Position numbers and translations under genes: made by a program
Assembly: GCF_001640805.2 (NCBI RefSeq)
Contig: NC_066849.1
Span: 27,348,237-27,412,236 of the forward strand
Origin: Lates calcarifer
Taxonomy: Eukaryota; Chordata; Actinopteri; Centropomidae
Direction of reading: 5' to 3'
DNA length: 64,000 nt
Part shown: piece by piece, positions 21,668 through 32,436 of the stretch
Numbering within the stretch: the stretch's first letter is position 1
Layout of the letters: each line of letters opens with the position of its first letter
Notes under the pieces: model-generated
Told to the model about the DNA's origin: nothing
The model's input: only the letters and a program-made list of their open reading frames with translations
Database searches by the model: none

Positions 21668-21761
21668 CTGGAGACGAGAGAACAGGAGGAGCAGAGCGAA
21701 GACGACGACCTGCAGAGATCAGAGAGAGAGAGCATCGTTTCTGTAGGAAATCTGATCCTGG
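21668..21761 (+). CDS. patj: patj exon j: linker
   Basis: 94 nt, phase 0 to 1, encoding LETREQEEQSEDDDLQRSER then ESIVSVGNLIL and one base. The acceptor used is TGTCAGAG|CTG. The CAG two bases upstream would shift into a stop, so the AG at 21666-21667 is chosen. The donor is G|GTGAGA. I recognise no family motif; the support is phase and openness. Confidence 0.8.
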
Positions 21762-22187
21762 GTGAGACAGAGTCTGAGTCTTTATTACCACTTCTAAAAT
21801 AACAGTTTGTACTGAGAGAAGAAATTTATCACTGCATCTGGTTTTAAAATACTTTAACACAACACATATAGAAAGTTTAAACAAAGTGCAGTGGTCGTTC
21901 ATATATTTAATCATTTAACATTTAATCTTTGGTTCTGGAGAAACATTATCTGGTTTAAATATTAAAAAATCAAAAATCTGCAGCTTCTCAGCTTCAGTGA
22001 AGAAGGCCGTGTGATGAGGCTGAAAGCTCCGGTATCAGTCACAGTCTGAAAACTCTCAGATCACAGCTGGTGTTTAAACTTTAAACCTTTATTTTAGAAA
22101 AGAGTCACAGAGCAGGAGATGGCGTCAGCATGAACTCTGACCTCTGACCTCTGACCTCTGCCCTCTGCTGTGTGTGTGTGTGTGTAG
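21762..22187 (+). other. intron, no other feature
   Basis: 426 bp. It ends in repeated CTCTGACCT units followed by (TG)8 abutting TAG. Nothing else was recognised. Confidence 0.8.
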
Positions 22188-22251
22188 GTCTTCCAGAGTC
22201 CAGAGACAGTGAAGCAGACTCTGAACTCACTCTGACCGACACCGACACAGA
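22188..22251 (+). CDS. patj: patj exon k: serine/acid linker
   Basis: 64 nt, phase 1 to 2, encoding (G)LPESRDSEADSELTLTDTDT plus two bases of E. It holds many S/T-x-x-D/E sites of the casein kinase 2 type. The acceptor is (TG)8-TAG with no pyrimidine tract; the donor is ACAGA|GTCAGT. Skipping would break the frame. Confidence 0.85.
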
Positions 22252-22621
22252 GTCAGTATCTGCTGCACCTCCTCTCCATCCTCCTCCTCCTCTTTTTCCT
22301 CTTCCTCCTTTTCCTCACCTTTTTCCCTTTCTTCTCATTCCTCCTCCTCTTTCATTTCTTCTTACTCTTCATGGTGTCCTCCTTCTTTTCTTCTTTTTAT
22401 TCTTCTTCTCCTTCGTCTCCTCCAGGTGTTGTATCAAACATCTGTCCTGTGTCGCCCTCTGCTGGTCAGTTTTGTTGCAGCAGTTGATGTTTTCACAGAT
22501 TGACTCCATCAGTAACGGTGTTAACGAGCTGTTACTCAGACTTTTAATGAGGGTGGAGTCTGAAGAAAGATTCATCTCAAAGTTTAATCTCTGATAGGAA
22601 CTGTCGTCTCCTCCTGTGCAG
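22252..22621 (+). other. pyrimidine-rich intron
   Basis: 370 bp. The first half is CT-rich (22265-22425). No further feature was seen. It ends in TCTCCTCCTGTGCAG. Confidence 0.8.
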
Positions 22622-22705
22622 GTCCATCAGGATGATTGACATGCAGCAGAGGAGGAAGAGGCGGAGCCAGGGAGGAGCCTCTCTGCCAATCAGAGGAGGC
22701 CACAG
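22622..22705 (+). CDS. patj: patj exon l: basic cluster in linker
   Basis: 84 nt, phase 2 to 2, encoding SIRMIDMQQRRKRRSQGGAS then LPIRGGH. The QRRKRR run is the only strongly basic stretch in an otherwise acidic linker. The exon is symmetric, so it could be skipped without loss of frame. Borders are CTGTGCAG|GTC and CACAG|GTAGGA. Confidence 0.85.
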
Positions 22706-22783
22706 GTAGGAGACCTGCTCCACCTGCAGTCAGTTAAAACCTGCTGCTAACAGCTAACAGCTAACAGCTAACTCTGTCCACAG

Positions 22784-22855
22784 TGAGCTCCCTGAGAGAG
22801 AGGAGGGGGAGGGAGAGGAGACTCCGGCCTTCAGTCACTGGGGACCCCCCCGCAG
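22784..22855 (+). CDS. patj: patj exon m: conserved [12 protein letters not shown] motif
   Basis: 72 nt, phase 2 to 2, encoding (S)[20 protein letters not shown] and [15 protein letters not shown] followed by a Trp just ahead of PDZ6 is, as I recall, shared by PATJ and MPDZ. The acceptor lies after three tandem copies of AACAGCT; the donor is CGCAG|GTAAAA. Confidence 0.96.
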
Positions 22856-23502
22856 GTAAAACTCTGAGGCTTCATCCTCACTGATGTGTTTTAGTTTTAA
22901 AACTCCAGGGTTGTGTAGCAGGTTTTTGGTGATTGACTTTATTTCATGTTTTCTGTCTGTGCACCAACACTATAGTTTGAATGTCCAGATAGAAGCAGCT
23001 CATCAGTTTAGTTCAGGAGAAGTAAAAACCTTAAAGATCATATTTTTTATCCTTCATATGTCGCCTCTTTTCTCTCTGCTGGTGATGTGGTGCCTCGAGT
23101 TTTTCATTCTTAGTCCGTGGTTCTCGATAAAATGTTCAGACCAACGTGTTTGGTTGAGTGTGTACAGGCCCACAGGTTTACAACAGTCTGACATGTTGAG
23201 GGTCAGATTTTTTAAATGAAAAACACAGAACAGCTGTGCAGGTTTTCCACAGTGAGTTTGAAATGTCTGATTGTGAGAACAGCTGGTAAAAGGTAAACGC
23301 CACCTTTCAGTTAGTTTTAGAATAAAGTGTGGATGAAGTCTGGTTTGACAGACTCTTGTTGGATGTTTTTATGCAAGACCTTCCCTCAAGACCTCAAATT
23401 CACAACTAATTCTGGGTCAGTTAAGACTTGTTTTAGGAAAACCATGCGTCCAGTTTGTTTCCCTTTAGAGTCTTCAGGGGTAATAAAGCGTCTCTCCTGC
23501 AG
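22856..23502 (+). other. intron, nothing recognised
   Basis: 647 bp, AT-rich. It ends in TCTCTCCTGCAG. The open frame at 22884-23219 is considered chance. Confidence 0.8.
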
Positions 23503-23680
23503 GGTGGAAGTGTGGGCGGAGGAGGATCAGTCTCTGGGTCTGAGCATCGTGGGCGGTCGTCACGTCATCAAGCGCCTGAGGAACGGAGAGGAGCTGAAGG
23601 GAATCTTCATCAAACAGGTTTTACCAAACAGTCCCGCCGCCAAGACTCGGTGTCTGAAGACCGGGGACAAGATCCTGGAG
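23503..23680 (+). CDS. patj: patj exon n: first part of PDZ6
   Basis: 178 nt, phase 2 to 0. It encodes [69 protein letters not shown] is the carboxylate-binding loop. [19 protein letters not shown] is PATJ-specific; MPDZ has a different loop here. PDZ6 of PATJ is reported to bind ZO-3. Confidence 0.98.
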
Positions 23681-23766
23681 GTGGGGCTCGGTCTAATTCC
23701 TGCAGCGTTGCAGTCTTAGAAGGCGGGGTGAGGTCTTTGTCTGTAAGTCACGATGTGTTTCTGCAG

Positions 23767-23877
23767 GTGTCAGGTGTCGACCTCCGAGCTGCGAGTCACG
23801 AGGAGGCGGTCAGTGCCATTAAATCAGCTCCGAGCCCCGTCGTCTTCATCGTCCAGAGTCTGTCTGCGACGCCTCGG
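23767..23877 (+). CDS. patj: patj exon o: second part of PDZ6
   Basis: 111 nt, phase 0 to 0, 37 residues: [20 protein letters not shown] then [17 protein letters not shown]. His and Glu at the start of helix alphaB (ASHEEAV) indicate a class I peptide pocket. The donor CGG|GTACAA is weaker than the others in this gene. Mammalian PATJ continues with V after TPR, consistent with an exon end here. Confidence 0.95.
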
Positions 23878-24712
23878 GTACAAACACACACACAGAATAA
23901 AACCACATTCACACAGGAAGGAACAGGACAAAGACTAAACCAAAGGCTCCTGCCTTTAACTTCAGTATCAGAGCTGTCTGAACATCCATGAATACAATTT
24001 TAACTTTTTCCATTTTCACATCAAAGTCAAATTTCACTCTGAAAACAGATCAGATCAGCTCACACACACATTTACACCTGCTGTTAAAATATTCTGGACC
24101 ACATGAAAGTACAGGTGAGGTCAGAACTGGGAGTGAAAAACATGGACGCTCACAGGAAGTCTTTCAGAACTAATGTGCTCCACCTGAAGAACACCTCAGA
24201 GTCAGGGGGCGTTCAGGTTCAAACTTCAGACTAGGAACTCTGAAATTCAGACTTCTGAGTAGAACTGAAACGCACTGAGGACGGGCTGTGATCTGATTGG
24301 CTGAATGCGATAACGCATGTGTAAATGTAATCAGAATCATATCTAGATAATGTCTGTGATTATGATATGAATGGATGAAGGAGAGTGTAGATATACGTGA
24401 GAGTGGTAGAGTAGGTAGGTGGATGTGTTTAGTTTAATTTTAAAAAATCATCTAGATACTACGGAGCCCTGGAAGGGACATGGAGGAAAAAAAATCTGAA
24501 GGTGAAAAAAACAAGATGTACTTTTGAGAGATCTCACAAAAGTTTCTGGAGAAACTTTCTCAGGATTTTACTAAAGTATATCTGTTAACCTTCAGAACTG
24601 ATTTCTCCTCCAGGACTCTGTAAGATACATATCGTCTGTAAATACAAACACATACTGTAAACATGGTTCATACTGAAGTCTCACAGTGTGTGTGTGTGTG
24701 TGTGTGTTTCAG
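23878..24712 (+). other. intron ending in a (TG)10 tract
   Basis: 835 bp. A stretch near 24200-24260 (GGCGTTCAGGTTCAAACTTC, CTCTGAAATTCAGA) resembles 42600-42660 in part. (TG)10 at 24687-24706 then TTTCAG forms the acceptor. Confidence 0.7.
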
Positions 24713-24772
24713 CCTGTCTCTCTCACAGCTCCCAGCTACAACAAACACAAAGCAAAGAGGACAGAGTCTCCG
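24713..24772 (+). CDS. patj: patj exon p: PDZ6-PDZ7 linker
   Basis: 60 nt, phase 0 to 0, encoding PVSLTAPSYNKHKAKRTESP. The acceptor is (TG)10-TTTCAG and the donor is CCG|GTAAGA (strong). It is symmetric, so skipping would remove 20 residues in frame. It corresponds in position to the NKANK...K stretch of mammalian PATJ; similarity is loose. Confidence 0.82.
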
Positions 24773-24890
24773 GTAAGAACAGAAGATGGACGTAACATCT
24801 CCTCCTCTGTCTTTGTCTTTATATGTATCACCAACAAACCTGGTCTGACACTGGGTCTGAAGTCTGGTCTGTTCAGTAACGTCAGACTGA

Positions 24891-24966
24891 GAGTCCTGTA
24901 GAGTCCTGTAGGGTCCTGTAGAGTCCTGTAGGGTCCTGTAGAGTCCTGTAGAGTCCTGTAGAGTCC
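24891..24966. repeat. 10-bp minisatellite (GAGTCCTGTA)7
   Basis: Seven units of 10 bp, with GAG or GGG at the start, and a partial eighth, in the intron between linker exons. Confidence 0.97.
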
Positions 24967-25044
24967 AGCAGGGGGCAGCACAGCCTCAGCACAGAGGACG
25001 ACTGAGACACCAACACCTCACTAAAACTGTTTGTTTCTCTGCAG

Positions 25045-25144
25045 AATCCAGGAGTAAACCCACCTCCTCTGAGACAGCCCCCACCTTACAGACCCCCCAG
25101 CCAACAGGAGCATGAGCTGACCTCTGACCTGGAGCAGGCCAAAG
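25045..25144 (+). CDS. patj: patj exon q: proline-rich linker
   Basis: 100 nt, phase 0 to 1, encoding NPGVNPPPLRQPPPYRPPSQ then QEHELTSDLEQAK and one base. PPPYRP resembles LPPPYKAL in mammalian PATJ; PPPY is a WW-domain type motif. Acceptor TTTCTCTGCAG, donor AAAG|GTCAGT. A 25.3-kb intron follows. Confidence 0.93.
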
Positions 25145-25687
25145 GTCAGTAACACACACACACATGCAGCTGTCAGCAGGTTGTAGAGATGGAGCTGAGC
25201 TGATTCTAAAAGAACGAAAACACAACAATGATCAGTTTTAGGTTTTACACCCTGATTGTGTCGCTAACATCAGACATGTCTTTGTGTCACATTGACACTT
25301 TTCTCTGGGTTTACAATAAACCCACAGTTTGATCATGTGTGGATGCAAACTGTATCAAAAGACACTGAAATTTACCAATGTTTCATAAACGCCTCACTTG
25401 CAGGCTATTGGTAGACACTACAGTTTACAGATGTCCCTCAAATGCCTCACATGCAGACTGTATCAGTAGACACAACAATTTATCAAACACCTTACGTATT
25501 CCAGTGTCAGCAGACACAGGAATTTACAGATGTTTCCTTAATGCCTCACATGCAGATTATAGTTAGATGCTGCACTTACTGCTGTCCCCTACACTTCTCT
25601 GCTCCTCAGCAATTCACAGATGTTGTTTATTCAGTTCATTACGTTACTGCCTGATGATCCCTGATAAACCACCTGCTGTATCTGCAG

Positions 25688-25734
25688 GAAACCTGTTCAT
25701 CGAGACTCTCGCAGAGCGAAGAGTAAAACTTTAG
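25688..25734 (+). other. possible alternative terminal exon of patj
   Basis: An acceptor-like GTATCTGCAG precedes 25688. Joined in phase 1 to the exon at 25045-25144 it would add (G)NLFIETLAERRVKL and a TAG stop at 25732-25734. The pyrimidine tract is weak and no AATAAA was seen close downstream. Speculative. Confidence 0.2.
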
Positions 25735-26009
25735 CTGCTGCACACACACAGTGTTTAACCCTCCATGTACAGAGTGATGGATCTCTGCCTCCTGATCCAG
25801 CACAGTGTGTTTCCATCCTCTTCTTTCTCCTCTTTAATATTTAGTTCAGGTTCAGTCTGTTCCTCCGTCTCTTCCTCAGTTTTACTCCACTGAGCTCAGC
25901 TCCTTAGAACCTGTCGACCTTTTTCTAAAATACACAGGAGGAATTTCTTTACTTTGTTCCAGTCCAGGATCAGATCTGATATTTATATTTTCCTTCATCA
26001 CATTCTGAA

Positions 26010-26122
26010 CATGAAAACCCATCTACTCACCAGTCCACCTTTACAGCCTCGTTGTGTTTCTACTCACGCTCTTTCAAACTCTCACTAACTTTCTAAGAAG
26101 AAAGGCTTTTGTAGAAGAGCTC
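26010..26122 (-). repeat. dispersed repeat R1, partial copy
   Basis: Reverse complement of 9047-9157 with few differences, for example two in the 50 bases around the Thr-rich CGTGAGTAGAAACACAACGA segment. Confidence 0.9.
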
Positions 26123-26274
26123 AGAGACCGGGACTGTAGACATGAATCTGGTGCTGGTCCTGAGGACTGAACACTAAAGACTGAGGACTGAGGACTGATG
26201 AACTAAACCTGAAGGATCAGAAACGTTAGTCGGTCTCAGTTTATTTTCTGGAATAATCCAAAACACAATGAAAA

Positions 26275-26330
26275 AATCCCATTGGCTTTTTGTGGAGGAA
26301 CCAGAGTGATGCTAACTTCAGGTTGGACTA
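26275..26330 (+). repeat. short dispersed repeat (TTGGCTTTTTGTGGAGG), copy
   Basis: TTGGCTTTTTGTGGAGGAAC and TGATGCTAACTTCA recur at about 55157-55200. The companion segment GTTAGCATGTTAGCATGTTA recurs at about 46727 and 55127. Confidence 0.7.
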
Positions 26331-26379
26331 CAGAAACACATCATCACTGTTGGACTGCAAACTGAGGAGGATTATTTGC

Positions 26380-26381
<2 letters not shown>

Positions 26382-26436
<55 letters not shown>
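26382..26436. repeat. (TG)n microsatellite
   Basis: About 27 TG units; a second tract of about 22 units follows at 26539-26582. Confidence 0.97.
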
Positions 26437-26437
<1 letters not shown>

Positions 26438-26535
26438 GACTCACTCAGCTTCAGACAGACTGAACGTGACCATCTGCCATGTTGGAGGAGAGAGAGAGAC
26501 GTTTGTTGGTTGGTAAACACACACACAAGCTGCTT

Positions 26536-26581
<46 letters not shown>

Positions 26582-27853
26582 GATGCATTGCTCTTCTGCC
26601 AGATCTCAGTCAGTGTCTGTATAATTGGTGTCAGTTTTTCAGCTCCGTCCAAACTCACTCAGTTTCTCTTTGGCAGCGTTCGAACCATAAAACTCTGAAG
26701 TGACAGTGATGAAGAGGTTTCAGCCTCAGATCATCTCACAATCACCTCATCTAAGGTTTTCGATCTGTCTGGTAGATGGATATATCTACTGGTTCATCAG
26801 TAACACTTCATGTTATGACTCCTGTATTTTCCAGCTAATCCTACAAACTTTTTTCAGAATTTCCTACCAGTTTGGTGATATTCTGCTGCATATTCTAAAC
26901 ACATTTCTAAGAGAAGCTGATGCAGTTATGAAATTAAAGTATTAGCTGCTACAGAGATGAACTTCCTCCTCGTTAGGGTTTTTATCAGAGTAAAAACAAG
27001 GAAATAATGTGGAAGGTCAGTCAAAACAAAGAATTTACAGACTTTATCAGGTGTGTGAACAAGCATTACAGCAGCTCCATATAGAGGTAGATGGTTGATA
27101 ACTTGTCCAATCAGAGGATGACAATTCTTTTTTTTCTTTAAAACACACCAACTGTGGATTAATCCGCCGCTGAAAATAGTCCCCAACAACAACAACAACA
27201 ACAACAACAACTCTGTCTCCTCCTGTTTGTTCAGTTAAAAACTACAACGAGCAGCTGTTTTCTTTATGTTTGTGAGGTGTTTTAAAGTTTTACATCTTCA
27301 GTAGGAACCAATGGGCTTCGGGCTGAGAGCCACAGACAGGAAGTGTTGAAAGACGGACGAACACCCTGTTGGTTTGAGTCTGAACATTGGATTCGTTGAC
27401 CGTAGTGGACAGAATCAGAGCTGCAGTGTTGGACTGTGTCTCTGTCCTTCCCTCATTGTTCCTCTCATTATTATGAGCAGGTTGTGTCTTTGTTTAATTC
27501 AAATCCATTGGTCCATTAGAGCGTTAAACAGCCGTGACGGCACCTTCCTCCATCGCTGTGTGTTTACTGAATCACAAAGCTCTTTTCCTGATGAGCTGGT
27601 TGAAGGAAATCAGAGCCATTTGTCATTTCCCTTGTTTGGTGGTTCAGTGTCATGCTCCAAGGCACTTCAGCAGCAGTGGTGTAGTAACAGGACAGTCTAC
27701 GTGCTGTCTGAGTTAGCGTTAGCTTGGCTCAGATGTCAGCATTTTCTGGATTTATATCTGAACCAGCCTCTGAATCAGTCGTTACATGTCTCAGGTTCAA
27801 ACCACACAAGTTTCTAAACCTGCAGAATATGAACAGACTGATATACACATGGG

Positions 27854-27949
27854 TATCTCAAAATATCTCAGTTTATCTCAAAATATCTCAGTTTATCTCA
27901 AAATATCTCAGTTTATCTCAAAATATCTCAGTTTATCTCAGTTTATCTC
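27854..27949. repeat. 20-bp minisatellite (TATCTCAAAATATCTCAGTT)4
   Basis: Four units of 20 bp, each made of two related 10-bp halves, then shorter units. Scattered TATCTCA motifs continue to about 28270, which suggests an older, larger array. Confidence 0.95.
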
Positions 27950-30789
27950 TAAAGAATCTCAGATTATTGAAGTTTTCCTCAGAGTATGTCGGGGTATCTC
28001 AGTATCTTCATCAGGATCTGAAAGCATCTCTGTTTATTTCAGTATCATATTCTATCTCTTCGTATTTTAAAGTATCTCATTTTCCATTAGAGTATCTCAG
28101 TATCTTGTTACATTGATCCATCCATCAGTATCTGAAAGTATCTCTTTACTTATTTCAGTTTATGTTAAAGAATCTCAGTGTGTCTCATTGCATCTCATTG
28201 TATCTAAGTGTTTAGTTTCAGAGTGTTTTGGTTTCTCTCTGATTATCTCATTTTATCTCAGTTTATCTTGATGCATGTGTGTGTTTTGCTGTTGCAGACA
28301 GGTTAGTGCAGGTCAGTGCAGCACTGTGTTAATGTGTGTGTTTCTGTCTTTGCAGGGCTTGTTTGAACCAGCGGCCTGTTACAGCACAGAGTGGAGGATT
28401 TCTTTTTGTTTTCATTTCTTATTCCTTCTGGCTCTCTCTCCAGTCGGTCTTTCTCTGGGTTTTGGGGTTTTCTTGCTGCCTCTGCCTCCCTCTGGGTTTG
28501 GGTGCGTTTGGTTTCGTGCGTTTGAAGCAGACGGACGGAGCTGTGGGGAGGTTCCTTCTTGTTTTTCCAGGCTGCTGGTTGGAGGGTTTTAGGTGTTTTG
28601 ATGGAGGAACTGTATTTGCTGCTGGTATCAGTGGGATCTGGTGTTTGTGAGGTGGGATCTAAAGCCGCTGTCTCCTGGTCGGGTGCTTTTATATCAGCTT
28701 GTTGTTTCTCTGAGCTCGATTTATTTTACAAATAACATCTGTCCTGTTAAATCTACTTTTGTTCTGGTAGCACTCATATATCTGTCAATGAATAATGTAC
28801 CAATTTATTTATTTTTCATCTAATCTTTTATTAGAATTTCAATTCCCTTGATTTCTTTCCTCGATTTTCCTGAGAAAAAGAAAATCATCATCTTTTCCCT
28901 TGAGGCTATAAGACACAGTCACAGATTATGTACAGCCAGTAAGGTTACAATTTAAATGCCCACTTTATTATTACTTATCCTCTATGTCTTTTGTTCATGC
29001 AGCAAAATGAAAGTCTGTATTCAAGTCACATTTACTGTCCAAATCCAAATTATTAACATTCATTTTTAAAAAGTATGAGCGATTTTCACAGTGAGCGGAT
29101 AAAATGTTGTTAAATAATTTCCATTAAAGAGAAAAGCACGATAAAGTCAAGGATTCCTCAAAAGCAACTAATTATAAAGCCAGTTAAATGGGATATTGAT
29201 TCACTCTGATTAGTACTGACAGATGATGTCTGTGTGACCTCTGTCTGAAATGTGTTTGGTCATTTTATGGAAGAATTTTTTAATTTAAAGAGATTGATAT
29301 GATGATCTCTGACATGATTAGAAATCACAGGATGAGTCCAGCTAATGTTCGTCTCCTGAGAATAAGATGATTTACACCACAGTCACTAAACCCTCCACTG
29401 AAATGTAGTTACGTTTAAATTATGTCTGAATTCAACTTTATAGCACATTTAGTTTAAATGAATAAATGTGATTTGTTCAGTCAGAGCTGCAGCTAAAGTT
29501 TGTTTTAATTTGTTATTTTAAGGTGTTTGATTTGTAAAGTGTGAGTTAATTGTGATTAGTTGTGAGTTAATTATAGATTAAGACATTATAAAAGTGCCAA
29601 CACAGAAATGAACACTTGTTTTTACTGAATAAAACTTCCTGTTAAAATCAACATTAACTTAAGTCTCCAGCAGATTCATTTTAGATGAACAATACTCATA
29701 AACATCCAGTTTTTAGCCTGAACTCTGGGACAGTTAGGGCTCAGTCTCTATGGTCTTCAGACTGGGACAACCAAAGCTTAGTCCCTTTGGTATTTATCCA
29801 GTTGTAGAGTCTTTATCCACAGTTTTAGACAAACTGATACTGGTCTGCAGCTTTTTGATTAAGTGTGTTCAGACTTTAACACAGATAATTTGACTGAGTC
29901 ACAGCTGATTAAACATCTTCCAAACATATCATGTTTGGCATCATGAGGGAGGGAGCATCTGTCCCGAGGATTGCGCCAAAAGCACATTTTTATGGCTTGT
30001 TGTTGTGTTTCCTGCCAGCTGTCTGATTTTATGAGCTGATTTGTGACTTGATAGACGACAACAAACACATTTGTGAAATGTATGAGACTGGAATGGAGTA
30101 CAGCTTCTTTGCCAGACATGTGGTTCCTGGTGGTGCTGAGGGATTTTTCTGACACAAATACAGTAAAGCCACTTGTTTGTGTCAGTGTGTGATACACTGG
30201 GAGGGAATGAAGTCGCCTCTCATTTCTCTGTTGATGATAAATCAGTGTTTGGTGATGGTGCTGATCAGTGCTGCTCGTCTCTCAGACCGTCTCCTCTTTT
30301 CTTTCGGTTTGTTGTCTTATTTATATTCCCCGTGAAAAATTATATTGGCCGCTGCAACAATAATAAATGATTCCATTTAATTCTGAATGCTGTTTGAGGT
30401 TTGTTTTCCTTAGAGCAGAAGCAGCAGAGCAGCAAATATCCAACAGTTTTTACTGTGCAGCAGCAGCTGCTGTCAGACTGTGTCAGGATGTGGCAGAAAT
30501 AATTTTCCAAAAGTCATGTTTCCAGTTTACTGAATGTCTTGTAACTGAAGCTGAAATGTCTGATGCTACAGATTTCAACGTAAGACTGTTCAAACACCTG
30601 AAGTGACCTACGTTAACTGACGAGTCACCTCCACAGTATAATGTTTTTATAGAGCTTCAGAGTGGATGACTGAGCCAACAAAGTGCAACTTCTAGTTTAT
30701 TTCCTCTGTGGAGATCTTCAATCCAAAATAAACTGGTGGAAAACCTGATGTGCATAAATTAATCTGATCTGAGGGGGGACTCAAGAATG

Positions 30790-30890
30790 GGGTTGCAGAG
30801 GGGCAGAAAATTTCTGCAGAATTACCAGAAACTTACCGTGGGAATTAATGGAAATGATTTGGAAATTTGGGGTAAATCTATACAAATGGT
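30790..30890. repeat. interspersed repeat resembling 1010-1110
   Basis: GAATTACCAGAAACTTACCG and GGAAATTTGGGGTAAAT parallel the sequence near 1040-1095 (TTTCCAGAAACTCTCCACGG, GGGGAATTTGGGAAAT). Confidence 0.5.
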
Positions 30891-32277
30891 ATCATATACA
30901 AACATAAATATAACAAATATACGAAAACAAATGTAAAGTCAGAGAAGAGCTGCAGACATCAACCTGTGAGGAGCAGAAAAACATCGCTGACGATCATCCT
31001 TTGATGGAATTAACTTAGTGATCGTGACTAAACCTGTGATCAGAGCTGATGATCAGGTCCATTGAACATACTGACCCAGAGACATGAGACTGGACCTGAT
31101 TAGACTGAGTAGACTGGTCCAACTAACATAAACACCTCTATTTCCTATAGTCAACACTAATTTGATTACAATTATCCTGTCAATGATTTGATTTGATATC
31201 TCGACGCATGACGATGTGTTGCTTTCATCAGTGATTAAAAGCAGTCAGATAAATATGAACTCCCTTTTTATTATTTAGAAAAGAGCTTCAGAAATCAAGG
31301 TCATCAACGTCAAAATCAACAAGCAGTGTCAGGAAGCTGTAATCGATGATGATGTGTCACTGCATCGATGCAGAAAACACTCAACACTGGTTCCCTTTAA
31401 CCATGACCAACACAATGCTACTGACAGGAGGTGGTTAGCTTAGCATAAAGACTGGAAACAGAGAAACACATTCACCTTCCAGCTCCTCTAAAGCTCCATC
31501 AGTGTTCATCTTCTGGGGACCACGAATGTCTGAACCAAACCTCTCAATCCGTCCAGTCGTGAAGATATTTTGCTCTTTAGCAAAGTTTTGGACGGACAGA
31601 GTTTTTCTGTCTTTACAGCTGCGTCACTGTTTGTAACAGAGCATGAAGGAAACACAACAGGAAACCAGAACATTAAATATCTACAGTTTCCAGCTGCAGC
31701 TTCACTTCATACAGCAGAGAAGGTAGACGACACACAGGCAGGTGGATAACAAGGTGTGTTACTGTGTGTGTTACTGTGTGTGTGTTTTGGAGGTTTCTTC
31801 GCTCCACTGCTCACAGTCTGGCGGATGATTGACAGCTCAGTGAGGAGCGAAAGGAGGAGAAAGATGTTTTTAAATGTTAAGGGAAGATGAAGAGGGTGAA
31901 TAAGAAGAAAGAGAAGTCACACAGGAGCTTTAGAGGCTGTCTGAGTGTTGGGGGGTATTAACAGAGCTTTACCTCAGTGAGTTGCTGCCTGCTGAGCTGC
32001 AGTCAGACTGATGGATGGATCCAATCTGTTCCTTAATTATTAACTGAGATCTCTTCTCGTTAAAGACGTCATTGACCTTTCTCACTGTGGGTGTTAGTCA
32101 ATGGTCCCACATCTCACTGAGACACATCCAGGACTTTACATGTGTTTTATCTGAAGGTCGGAGATAGAAGTAGTTTGTTTGGTTGCAACATCATGTTTCA
32201 TCTGTAGGTTCAGGTTCCTTCAGTGTTGATGGTTCAGGATCTGAATCCTCCACAGAGGTCTCCTCCTCTCCACAACA

Positions 32278-32436
32278 AACAGACCAGCTGATTAAAACCA
32301 GTAAAAACAGTTTCAGGTTAAAAACTGAAGTTTCTCTGTGAGGATCAGGACGTGGAGAGCAGCTGTTAGCTCAGCTTGTTTCTCTGATTACTGAAGATCC
32401 AGACGTCTGACGACTAAAATCCTTCATCTGGTTTAA
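32278..32436 (+). repeat. dispersed repeat R6, copy 1
   Basis: The reverse complement is present at 55846-56003. Both contain CAGACGTCTGACGACTAAAA and GATTAAAACCAGTAAAAAC in matching order. Confidence 0.85.

Noticed and set aside
21238..21735. 165-codon minus-strand open frame over the acidic exons
   Set aside because: It is the antisense shadow of patj exons i and j; proline/serine richness mirrors the GAG codons.
23455..23991. 178-codon plus-strand open frame across PDZ6
   Set aside because: Out of frame with the PDZ6 coding sequence and runs through its introns; a shadow frame.
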